From Lineus longissimus (Eukaryota > Nemertea > Pilidiophora > Heteronemertea > Lineidae), in the NCBI RefSeq assembly GCF_910592395.1, contig NC_088318.1:4340001-4404000 (forward strand): a DNA stretch of 64,000 nucleotides. Reading direction: 5' to 3'. The notes below the pieces were generated by a model. The model did no database searches. It was not told the DNA's origin and saw only the letters and a program-made list of their open reading frames with translations. Below, piece by piece: positions 47,323 through 58,439 of this stretch. The translations under genes were made by a program, and so were the position numbers. Every line of letters begins with the position of its first letter. The stretch's first letter is position 1.

Positions 47323-47341
47323 CCCCCCCCCCCCCCCCCCC
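47323..47341. repeat. Poly-C tract
   Basis: An uninterrupted run of about 18-19 C residues. A G-rich stretch (GAGGGGGGGAGGGGG) lies about 110 bases upstream, so the two could pair. Confidence 0.9.
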
Positions 47342-47344
47342 GGT

Positions 47345-49000
47345 ATTATTCATTACGGTTCACTTAGCTGCGTGCCTCCCATATCTATTTTAGTCCTGTC
47401 TGATATACGGGTCTTCTTTTCAAACATAACAAATTTGTTTAATGCATCCACTTGGATATTAATCAACCCGAGCCGACCTTATTTGATATTGACACGGAGC
47501 AAACCATCCCAGTGATCAAATGATGGACCAAACAACTCAATGAGAATAAAATTATAATTGTAAAGCATATAATTTCGCGGTGGTTAGGAGGCCACGGCAT
47601 TAACTATTTTGTTTATTTGAATTGTTAACGTATACATGTACCTATGCCGATTATGACGCATACTAGTACCAATTACAGTACACCGTTTTCCTATAACAAA
47701 TGCCTGCGGTAAGTAACCCACAACTCAACGGCTTTCTGAGCTTCCAGGTATTCGAAAAATCGAGATCGCTGGACTGTTGGATTCACTAGATTGTGACTCA
47801 TGGATCACCACCACCTGGATTTGGGATCGCTGCTGTAGCTGATACTGCATGATGTACTGTATAGTGTGGCCAACCGGTAGGCCTACCGTCCATGTTGCAA
47901 ATCTCAGCCTCATATGCTGTCATTATCACAACTGTCTATATAGTCGAATGCCCCGACTCAAGTACATGGTCATTCACACATTAACTTGGAAAGTTCTTCA
48001 GCAATAATAAAAACCTCCTCTCAGCTTTGTAGTTCATGTAGGACCGTCGGTCTATTGGCTCGGCGGTTTCTCTGGTGAAGAGTGAGACCAGAGTCTTTTA
48101 ATATAAAGATTGGCTAAACGTTAGGGATTTGGGAATTGTGCAATCCATCCAGGCGGTGGTGATCCATGAGTCAATGCACTAGCAACAGCGATGGTGAGTT
48201 GCATCATATTAACTTGATACTGTTGTATGTACAGCGGTGCCGTTTACGTGTGAGTAATAGCCGACCAACTCCAGTTTGGAATGGATGCAGACAAATGCAT
48301 GCTGTATTCTTCGTCAAGGTATTGACGCGCGTTGTTTGAAAGCTGAGCAATGTCAATACATTGAGAGTCAATATGCTCGACAGAGAAGCAGATCAATTCA
48401 CTTTAATAGTCTGATTGCTCCCTGGCCTACGCCGTTCATTAAAAATTTGAAATTCGTGAGTGAATTTGAAGATTTCCGATCGCGTATACGTACATGTCAA
48501 CAAGAGTATAACTTTCACCAACATTGCTGTTGTGAAGACAGATATTCAAATAATATAAACACTTAGTTTCAGCAAAGTTAAATGCATGATACATGAAAAG
48601 TGTACATTACGTGGATAAGTGCATTTCTATTTTCATGGACCACCAGTGATAAAAATTACGAACGGCGTACCCCAAAAAATTGGTAGGGTCAAGCACTCGT
48701 GGCGGACTCGATTGACGCATTGATCAATTATAACGGTCTGTCATTCTTTCTAATTATGAAAGCGGTTCAACTGATAATGCATCAAAATCCAATCACCGCA
48801 CATTTTAAATTACCTAAGGTTTGCATTATTAATCAAGATATCAAAAAAATAGATGACACGATAATCTGTTGACAAAGTAATCCGTCAACAAAAAAGTAAT
48901 GATAATGTTGACTGAATTAATTTTCCGCATCATCATCGATCTTTTTCTCAGAGCCATCCTCTCCTGGACTTGATTAAAATCCGAGGTGCTGGAGATACAA
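47345..49000. other. Intergenic, nothing recognised before the CAP promoter
   Basis: No supportable exon. AT-rich flank of the CAP gene. Confidence 0.4.
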
Positions 49001-49001
49001 A

Positions 49002-49009
49002 TATAAATA
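49002..49009 (+). promoter_or_regulatory. TATA box of the complete CAP gene
   Basis: TATAAATA lies 87 bases before the ATG at 49089, leaving a 5' UTR of about 55 bases if transcription starts at the usual distance. Confidence 0.6.
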
Positions 49010-49088
49010 GGATGGTGCCACCTCCGTAAATCATTTCTAACGTTAGGTGTATCAACCGTAGCACCGCAAATCGGCGGAGCAATTTAAC

Positions 49089-52000
49089 ATGCTGAGGTTA
49101 ATTTTAATCGCGGCTCTGGCGAGTGGAGGCTTAGGATCCCTGGTCAAAAGGGACACCGTGTCGGATTTCGGCCTCACGCAGGCAGAAATAGATGACCTTG
49201 TAAAGAGACACAATGATGAACGAGTCAAGGCGGGTGCGGAAGACATGAACTTGTTGGTGAGTACGTGTATCTTGACTCGTATAGAGTGGCGATTACTAAA
49301 ACTCCATCAAATAGGCCAACCGGTTTACTCCGGCCGGAAAATGTAACGTAATATCTGGAAGGGAGGCATCAGTTGGTCAACTCAGATAAAAAACGCCTAA
49401 AACTCAATTCAAACGAATACCTACATGTACATGCACATGTACTTACAGTGGCAACAAAAAATTACTTACTAGAGAACCGAACTTTACTAAATGTCGGATA
49501 GATACATCTACACGCATGATATTGAAACCAGAAAATAGAAAAATAGAGTAGAAAATAAACTACGCCAGTCCGTAGAAAAACTGGAACCATTCCTGCTGTA
49601 TTAAAAAGTAACCAAACAGAATTGCAACTGTTCACCCAAAAAACATCCTTTTAAAACAAGTTAAACCCGTACCTAGGGTATAAAATGTCGAAGTAAACAT
49701 GTCAACTTATCATTTGCTCTTTGGCACACCAGTGACATGTTCTCATAGTGCATAATGCCATGCATTATGGAACTATGCACTGTAGAAGCTACCCGGATGC
49801 GTCATCACTCGAACCCAGGGCTCGAGAGTTTAAACGCATCCCCATCTCAAGAGACATCCCTCCCCAAGACACCGCACGTTCAAAGCACCTGCAACTGCAT
49901 CATGTACATTGTACAGTATACAACGTCATTACAGGTATACGTTTTGCGACAAAACAGTTTAATAATAAAAATCTGAAGTACGCTAAAAGTGTTTTTAAAA
50001 GTAAAATCGGGCCTCTGACAAAATGTTCATGAATCTAGGTAATAAAGGTACAGGAAAAAAAGGTACAGGAAAATAGGTACAGAAAATGGCATAAATAGGT
50101 AAAAAAGTACACAATTTTTTAAACCTTTTTTCCTGTCCCTTTATTACCTAGATTCATGTACATGTATCTCATGTATGTTATAATGTGTCGGGAAATGCCT
50201 GAATTTGCACCGTTTTCTCGATCTTGGTGGTATCAAAGTGGCGCTATCTGGTGGCATCAAAACTAATCAAATGCACTGAATAAAGTGTATCAGAAAGCTC
50301 CCTTTCCGACTCTGCCTCCATGAAAAATGTGCAATTGAGGCAAGACCACCATTGAGTTTTTAAAGCTTTTTAGCAGTTCAGTTGTCAATGTTTGACCGCG
50401 TCGCATCAAATACTGCGTGGGGTTGTGAATCTGAAATTTTGATATGATATTCCGGACAGTCGGGCAAGTAAATGGTGAAAAGTAAACTGGTAGTTGCCCA
50501 CGGAATGTTTTTGATAATCGACAAATTAGACAGACATTGATATTTCCACTCTTTTCAGCCAACTGGCAGAAAAATCTCTAAACACGCCCCCTATTAAAAT
50601 TCACAATTAATTTTTTCATCAAATAATTTCTTTATATCTGTAGACTTGCCACAGCAAATATTTTTTCAATATCTCTCTAAATATGTACTTGAGAGTTAAA
50701 AACATACTCGCGTCTAATTGATAGGTCTCGACCCTCCAACCTATGAATATTCATTGGTGGTATTGTCTCAGGTTGGGTATCTGCTGGTGCCAGTAGTTTG
50801 GTCTGAACATTTGGGTGATGCCGTGTGTGTCGCGCCAGGCGCTGGTTTGACGAAACGTCTGGTGGATTCGATGAAACTGTGGAGTGAGACCTTAAGATTT
50901 TGATACCAGCTGATCGACGACGATTCCGATGATGCCTCTGATGAAGCTCACGACCGACTATTGTGCAAACCGCCGATTAGCCCGAGCGAAACATTGAGCT
51001 ACGTTGTCCAATGCAATGTCTGGTGGTTTTTGGCCACTTTTCTCTAAATACAAAAATTGGCACTCGACAACCTTTCCTGCTCTGACCAACATCATCGATT
51101 CGTCTTTTGCGATTCGCGTGCGAATCAATTCAAAATTTACAGTCCAATATGATTTACTTTGTCCAAGTTTCATCACAGTGGTGGGTTGACTCAATAATTG
51201 CGAAAATTATAGAAAATTGCTCATCTGCCGGAACGCATATCGACCCGGCGTGCTTTCACAGCGTCTATCAAATCGTTTTTTTTTGTCTGGTAGTAAATAT
51301 TAAGGAAATTGGCATGGGAGTCGTGCAAGACTAAGCGGAGCCGCATAATTTTCTCAGGAGAACATATGTCGCACACCCATTCTAAGCCAATTTAAAAAGC
51401 GTCTATCAAATTGTCGTGACCAGTTTTAATTATTCCAATCTAAATAATGACACCGGTTTGTCAGGTAATAAAAAATAGGCACGGGAATCGTGCCAGACTT
51501 AGCGGTGCCGTATAATTTTCTGTTCAGGTGAACAGATGTCGCGTCCCCATTATAAGCCAATTATGACCATGACAAGGCTGACTTCCGGCCTCTACCCTTC
51601 GAAGGCCTCCGCCGTCCGTTAAATATTTGAAATTTGAAATTAAATTCGAAAATTTCAAATTGTGTAAATACATACTGGAAATACTCTCAACTCGGCTGTA
51701 TAAGACCAGATCATATATTTCTTGGCCGCCCATTACATGTTAATCATACATGTAGGATTACCTAAAATCACGATTCCAACCAATGAGGTCTGACGAGAAT
51801 TTTTATAGGTCTTAGCTTAACACCCCTAAGCTGGATGAATATCCTTATGAATAAACATCGTAAATGTGGTATTGGGCGATATTATCGCTCAGGCAATGAA
51901 CAACCTCTTTTTGTTTTGTTTTCTCTTTTATGAATGGATCGTATTCTGGCAAAATTGTTTCGCGCTGAAACGAGCCCTCGTCCTCCATTTTGAATAAGTA

Positions 52001-55000
52001 GAACGCGCAATGATATTGCGCGCATGCGTATCAAACCTTCGATACCTCCCATTACGGCCACTGTTGGCTGTCGATTGTTCCCACTGTTGGAAGGTGGCTG
52101 GGGAATCAACTGCGGCAGAGTGCGACTTGGCAACGATGATTACCATTGACGACACTTGGAGAATGGGAAAATTTGCATCTTTGGCCAAGCCCGAAATAAC
52201 CAAGTTTGAATGCCGGTCTGTTTGTTTTCTTAGGTCTGGGACAACGATCTTGCAGCAGACGCCATGTACTGGGCAAAAAAGTGCATCTTTGACCACGGAC
52301 AACCCTCAACCCCGAAATACACAAAAGGCACGGTTGGACAGAACCTAGGCTACACCACAAACTCAGGCACGCAAAAGTGGGAACCTTTTATCAAATGGAT
52401 GGCAGAATCCGACTACTACGTGTTCTCCTCCAATCAGTGTTATTACCCCCCATGCGGCCATTATACACAGGTAAATTGAAATAAACCAAAAAATTCAATT
52501 CAATTCATTTATTTTGAACCTATAGGTGTTAATGGATGTCATGATGTGTTGGACAAAAAACCCTACTCGAGGTAATGATTTATCCTTTGACCTGACAAGG
52601 TATGCAACGAAATAGCCTATTGATAACGCTCATAATAAAACTGTGAAAATTGTATGAATTTACATGTATTGACTCAAGTAGGCCCAAATATGAGGCTAAA
52701 AAATGACCTAAATGTATTTAGGCCGCCTGAAAAATATCTCTCACTCCGCTCGCTAATGCATCATTTCACCCATTATTTTACCATTTCTCCCCTCACAGGC
52801 TATGTGGTCCACTCACGAGAGAGTGGGTTGTGCTTACTATGAGTGTGCAATGATGTTGACAAAAAAAGGTGAAAACCTGGACCCGAATGCTAAATACCTG
52901 GTCTGCAACTACTCGCCAGCGTAAGTTTTACCCTGGTTTCTAAAAGAGATGGTTAAGTCTGGTTTGGTCAGGTGGTTTGGTCAGCAACCTTTTAACTCGG
53001 TCAGCAACCTTTGGTTAGCAACCTTTGACTTTGGTCAGCAACCTTATCACTAGCGTAGGTGACATCCTTTTGACAGTGGACTCAGTACTTACCGTCGTAA
53101 GTGTCACTTTTTTAACAATAGACTCATGTCTACTGCTATACTCACTAGCGCAAGTGTCACCTTTTGACAATAGACTCTGGTCTACTGCTATACTCACTAG
53201 CGCAAGTGTCACCTTTTTAACAATAGACTCTGGTCTACTGCTATACTCACTAGCGTAATTGTCACCTTTTTAACAATAGACTCTGGTCTACTGCTATACT
53301 CACTAGCGCAAGTGTCACCCTTTTGACAATAGACTCTGGTCTACTGCTATACTCACTAGCGTAAGTGTCACCCTTTTGACAATAGACTCATGTCTACTGT
53401 TATACTCATTAGCGCAAGTGTCACCCTCTTTTGACAATAGACTCGTGTCTACTGCTATACTCACTAGCGTAAGTGGCACCCTTTTGACAATAGACTCTGG
53501 TCTACTGCTATACTCACTAGCGCAGTGGCACCCTTTTGACAATAGACTCTGGTCTACTGCTATACTCACTAGCGCAAGTGTCACCCTTTTGACAATAGAC
53601 TCTGGTCTACTGCTATACTCACTAGCGCAAGTGTCACCCTCTTTTGACAATAGACTCGTGTCTACTGCTATACTCACTAGCGTAAGTGTCACCCTTTTGA
53701 CAATAGACTCTGGTCTACTGCTATACTCACTAGCGCAAGTGTCACCCTTTTAACAATAGACTCAGATCGGCGACTACTCTCGTTAGTTGGAGTGTCATCC
53801 ATTTGACAAAAGACTAAGCCTTGCAACTATACATGTGCCGGTACATGTATATACTCTCGAGTAGAATAGTTGGGTATTTGAAATAGATTAACTCGCAACT
53901 ACTGGTACTCATTCACTGGCATTAGTGCTACCCGTCTGACAATTCGTATTTCGGAGAGCGCTCTTCGGAAAGAAAACGGTTCGGCTTCAGGACGGATGTA
54001 GAGCTCTTCATTCGTGGTTTCAGTGTGATCGCAGCCTACGATTGCCCTATCTCCTATTATAGATTAGGCCTGTGGTCCGCGACAACTCAACAGCGTAAAG
54101 GAGTATGATTACACCGCGACAAGATGAACCGTTTCTGTTTTGATTTTCAGGGGCAACATTGACGGGAGCAAGCCGTGGACACCTGGCGAGCCGTGCAATG
54201 GTTGTCCTTACTGCCATGAAAAGCTCTGTGGTAGGTTATCCAATTTCCTCTGATTTCACCGAAAGAGTTTTGTTTGGAATAATCATTCGGAAAGTTACAA
54301 ATAAGGCCCCCTCCCACAAATAGTCAAGGTATTTTGTGGTTATTTGTCAGATACTCTGCTATTAATTAGCATCTTCTTCGTTTGCCCTAAGGGAATATTT
54401 CTTCAAGGTTATGCGTGTGTTGGCCCGACCGAGGCCGAAGAAGGATTCCGGTGTGACACCTGTGATTATTCCACAAATTTCAGTGCCTCCATTTTATATA
54501 AAGCGAGACCATGACTTTTCAATAGGAGGAAGCACAAAAAACCGTGTCAGTTTATCTTTCAGGGTTCCCAAACAATGAGATTGAGAAACCGTAACCGACA
54601 CTCAAAAGCGTTAAACCGGTTCCCCGTGGCTCGAGATTCCGACCTCGGCGTGCCGGTGATGCAATCTCCTCATGACAATGTGGATTTGTCCTATATTTGT
54701 CGAACTGATTAACATACCGGAAGGAAATGTATATAAATGTACAGTGCATCATGAAATTGCTGTTGTAAAATACCATTTGGCAAACTCTTTTAGGTACCGC
54801 CATTTTGGTTAAAAATATATTGATAACCTAAGCAATCAGAACTTCTTCAAAATAAAGTGAATGCCCATTTTAAACCTGGGAAGCTTTTCTCGAGAAAACT
54901 GAGAGCAGACTCCCGCCCTTGAAAATTGGCATTCACTCTGTTTTGAAGGAGTTCTAATTGCTTTGGAATTTCAAAGTCTAGCCCAAATGGTGGTGCCAAA

Positions 55001-58000
55001 AATGGTGGACCCTAAAGTACCCTATTCGTCAGCCTATAAACACAACCCCTGTTTTCTCTTCTCTAGTCCCCAAGGAACAGTGCGAAAGTGGCGCCATCAA
55101 ATGTGGTAGGTATTAGTAAACAGTTTTGTTCTTCATCCAAGGAGTATACCGGAAGTGCGTAACGGCGGAATTTATTATAGGGAACATGAAGAGGTTGAAA
55201 CGCAATATTCAGCGAACCTCCTTCTCGGAGATTTTTTAATCAAGTTTAGGTGTACTATGGATGTAACGTGCTTTATATCTAAATTAGGCCATTGAAGTAG
55301 TCCAATCTATCCACTTATGTTTACGCCCTAATATATGCCTCGCGCCGGATTTCAAAGGAGCTCATCAAGACAAAGTCGAACTCTTTCTCATGAAAGTTTC
55401 TCAGGCTATTAATAATGATTAGTAAGCTATATGATTGCGCAAAATATCCTTACGTCTCCTCAAATGAGTGGCTTTTAATGCACTGGGTTCATTCGATCAT
55501 TATGTTCTTGGTAGCGCACCTGGGAACAACCCCTCCCCCGGAGATTCGGGACGTAACAGATGGTCACCGCCTACCATAAAGTGCAACATGGATAGGAAAG
55601 CTTAAAGCTCTGTACACACTGACAACATTTTGGGAAACATGTTGGCCAACATGTTGTCCAGGTGCGATGTTATCGAAAATGTTGGCAGTGTGTACAGTTC
55701 GGAAACATTCGGAAACATTCGGTAACATGTTGGCCAAATGTTGCTCAAATGTTGTCGAAATAATACAAAATCAATTTTGTTGCCGAGTGTTGTCGAGTTT
55801 TATCCAATCAGAAATAGGCCACAAATCACATGATCTACCTGAAGCCATGTGATGTAGTCAAAATAGCAGCCTCCAGCAAGGAATGGTTATTGAGTGAAGT
55901 GGAACAACTTATCGCAGTATGGGAAAGTTGTGCCTGTTTATGGGATGACAGTAGACAGGAGACAGTGGTAGGCCCCATGCTGGTCTCTCATATATATCCA
56001 TGGTCTTGTCCACACTCTTTTCTCATCTTTACGTCTTCTTTGCCTCTTTCAATCAGGATACGTAAAATTATGGCAGAGCCCCCGACAATGCATCTTCTTC
56101 TCTTGGAATCTTCCGTTGTTTATGAATTTCCCTCCAAAATCCTCATTTTCTCAGAAACATTCGATAACAAGTTGCCCAACATGTTGTCGAATGTTGTCAT
56201 GTGTATACAGGGCCAAATTTTCGATAACATCGCACCTCGACAACATGTTGGCCAACATGTTTCCCAAAATGTTGTCAGTGTGTACAGAGCTTTAATCTGT
56301 TTTCTATTTATAGAATGTCAGCGAAAGTGTGAGCATTGCGGGTCGGTGACGGATGACTGCAAGTGTATATGTCCGGAGGGGACTCACGGGGAATTTTGCG
56401 AATGTGAGTAGAATTTCGCGAATGTGAGTAGAATTTCGCATATAAAACGACGACAAGGACAATAGGTGAACCTGTATAAACAACGTAATGTGAAAATATG
56501 TTCCCTCTTTGAGGGCGTCCATACACATATAAGAAACAAACAAGACACGGGCTGTTGGTCACAAATCAAGACTTCAGGTCCGCCTGTCACGTGATTGATA
56601 TTGATGTATGCGGCGGATTTTCTTTTAACAATGTTGCCAGGCGACAGACTAACCTAATACCACTAGGTCCCGCGTGGTGGCGCTAACTGTTAGTTTTTCA
56701 TATGAGTTGTCTGTTTCAATCATACTAGCAGATTTAATTCAATAAAATATTTCATGTTCGAAAATCGACGACCAACTTCTGTAATATACGTTGTCCCTTC
56801 GCATAAGCTCCCGATAGGTGGCCAGTGTCACCCGTAACCACTATTGGCCAATTACGAGCCACTCTCTGTAATGTAATGCAAGAGAGTGGTTAAGTCACTC
56901 TACCAACAGCCACATTTATCTCTTGACCATGAATATGACTTTTGACTTTAGACTATTGACTGACTATGACCAGTTTTTTTATAGATCTATGTAGGAACAA
57001 GAAGATAGAGTGTCCTAGCTTCACTAAGGCCGACTGCGATAAAGATGGAACTGGCACCCCAAAGGTCGTGTATGACTTTTGTGACGTGACCTGCGAAAAA
57101 TGCAGTAAGTATCAGCTGCCTGGTGTATACTGGTGGATATCGTCCTCCTCGCGCATGACCGCAACTAGAATGACTAGATGACGTCATTCCGTTCCTACTT
57201 GCATTGGGCTCGATGGTTGGGGGCATAGGCATATGATTCTCATGAGACTGTTAGGATTTCTAGTCACGAGAAAGTTTGAGACTAGCGCATAAACATCGTG
57301 GTGGAAACTTCAGCGCTATCTCTCCTCCTGGTTACAATAATTTATGTATAATCATCAATTAAAATATTTATATAGCGCCTGATTCGAGGAAACAATTTCC
57401 TCGACTCTCAGGCGCTGTTGAAAAAAGCATGCCTGAATAAGTGAGTTTTTAGAACGTGCAAAGACGTTTAGAATGTGCAAAGACGTCACAAACATGAAGG
57501 CCAAACTGGGAGAGAATATGTATACATATCATGTCTATGTCTGCGTGTAAGGAGATTGTATCGTTACTCAAGGTGGACGGAAAGAATCCCGTCACCATGG
57601 AGTTCTTCATCAGGTTTCACAAAGAGTTTTATATAATTTGAATTTCTTTTATTTTGAATTTACGTTCCTTGACGTCATCAAGTTCTCTGACCATTCTTTA
57701 CTTTTTCCAGCACAGAACACAAACACATCGTGGACTTGTGGAGCTGAGAACTATCAAAACACATTCACCCGGTTTGCAAGTAAGAAGCATTTTTATTACA
57801 GAAACTATAACAAGAAACGCTTATAGAAATGGGTAGTTTTGTGTAAGGAGAGTCTATTTCATGAGAAAACGGCAATCCGCCCTTTGGTAGTTTTACACCA
57901 AAACCATAGTAGTTGACGAAATTTATTTGTAAGTCTCTGAAACAACCCACTCACAATGGAAAAATCAGATAAAACGGGAAAGTATAAGCCGGTGATGCAA

Positions 58001-58438
58001 ACGACCCTTGGGGGCAAATATCTGATTGTTAACCAGGCAAACCTGCGCAAATAACTAATTTCATAATCACTTTTTCCAGGCAATCCGGAATACGGCTATA
58101 TGGTAACGGGGAGAAATAACACCTATTGTGCGTTCCCCTTCCGGTACAATGGTAAATACTACGATAGTTGCATCAAGTACGGGGACACCGATTGGTGTTC
58201 TCTCTCCACTGATTACGACAAGTACAAGACCTACGTCACGGGTTGCAGAAAAATCAAGACAACGGGCGGAACTGGCAATGGCGACAACTGCGTGTTTCCT
58301 ACCGAGTACAAGGGGAAGTACACTCAGAAGTGCATTGTGGACGATAGTGATACTACAAAAACGTGGTGTGGCACAACTGCCAACTACCCCGTCGACAAGA
58401 AATGGGGATACTGCGACCTGGCTGCGAGTGGTTTGTAA
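49089..58438 (+). CDS. Secreted CAP protein with EGF, ShKT and two FN2 domains
   Basis: Nine exons phase into 427 codons: 49089-49256, 52234-52470, 52799-52920, 54151-54230, 55067-55105, 56314-56403, 56985-57104, 57711-57779 and 58080-58438. Order: signal peptide (1-17), KR-ending propeptide, CAP domain (about 30-180), Cys-rich hinge (about 185-215), EGF-like module (217-245, KCICPEGTHGEFCE), ShKT-like module (247-286, six Cys ending FCDVTCEKC), linker, and two fibronectin type II modules (about 322-358 and 372-418, each with YxGKY and a WC pair). The CAP1 signature GHYTQAMW crosses the exon 2/3 junction, and CAP2 is YLVCNYSPAGN. CAP proteins are extracellular with sterol, protease-related or matrix roles; FN2 modules bind collagen or choline lipids. 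A matrix or reproductive role is inference. Three copies of exon 1 lie upstream. Confidence 0.93.
50028..50158. mobile_element. Foldback MITE in CAP intron 1
   Basis: The first 36 bases (CATGAATCTAGGTAATAAAG...) are repeated inverted at the end (...CTTTATTACCTAGATTCATG) with one or two mismatches. The interior has three copies of a GGTACAG-AAAA motif. Confidence 0.8.
51262..51557 (+). repeat. Direct duplication in CAP intron 1
   Basis: GCGTCTATCAAAT, GGCAYGGGARTCGTGC, CTTAGCGG-GCC-TATAATTTTCT, GTCGC and CCCATTMTAAGCCAATT occur twice in the same order (from about 51262 and from about 51400). It is a degenerate two-copy repeat of some 140-155 bp. Confidence 0.6.
53050..53830 (+). repeat. Minisatellite of about 53 bp in CAP intron 3
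   Basis: About 14 copies of TTTGACAATAGACTCTGGTC, TACTGCTATACTCACTAGCG, CAAGTGTCACC, with variants TAAGTG/CAAGTG and CATGTC/CTGGTC/CGTGTC. The ends are more diverged than the middle. Open frames of 125 codons across it are artefacts of the repeat. Confidence 0.9.
55606..56291. mobile_element. 686-bp element with 80-bp inverted ends and TTAA flanks
   Basis: The first 80 or so bases (AGCTCTGTACACACTGACAA...) and the last 80 are almost perfect inverted repeats, flanked exactly by TTAA (55602-55605 and 56292-56295). ACATGTTGGCCAACATGT is itself a palindrome in each arm. The interior frame from 55830 reads WLLSEVEQLIAVWESCACLW, resembling the start of a MADF/Myb-like domain, as found in some DNA transposon proteins, but it is incomplete. 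It fills most of CAP intron 5 and ends about 20 bases before the exon 6 acceptor. Confidence 0.85.
56687..56908. repeat. Dispersed repeat, copy 2
   Basis: Relative of the repeat at 46829-47065 in the same orientation, including AGCTCCCGATAGGTGGCCAG and the CACTATTGGC block. Lies in CAP intron 6. Confidence 0.65.
57345..57460. mobile_element. SINE/LINE tail-like fragment in CAP intron 7
   Basis: TTATATAGCGCCTGATTCGA and TCAGGCGCTGTTGAAAAAAG resemble the conserved tail seen in the SINEs of this window, read in reverse. The tRNA-like head is missing. Confidence 0.45.
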
Positions 58439-58439
58439 T

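Noticed and set aside
53315-53753. 125-codon frames on both strands in the CAP intron
   Set aside because: Products of the 53-bp minisatellite; they cross no plausible splice sites and lie between two well-phased CAP exons.
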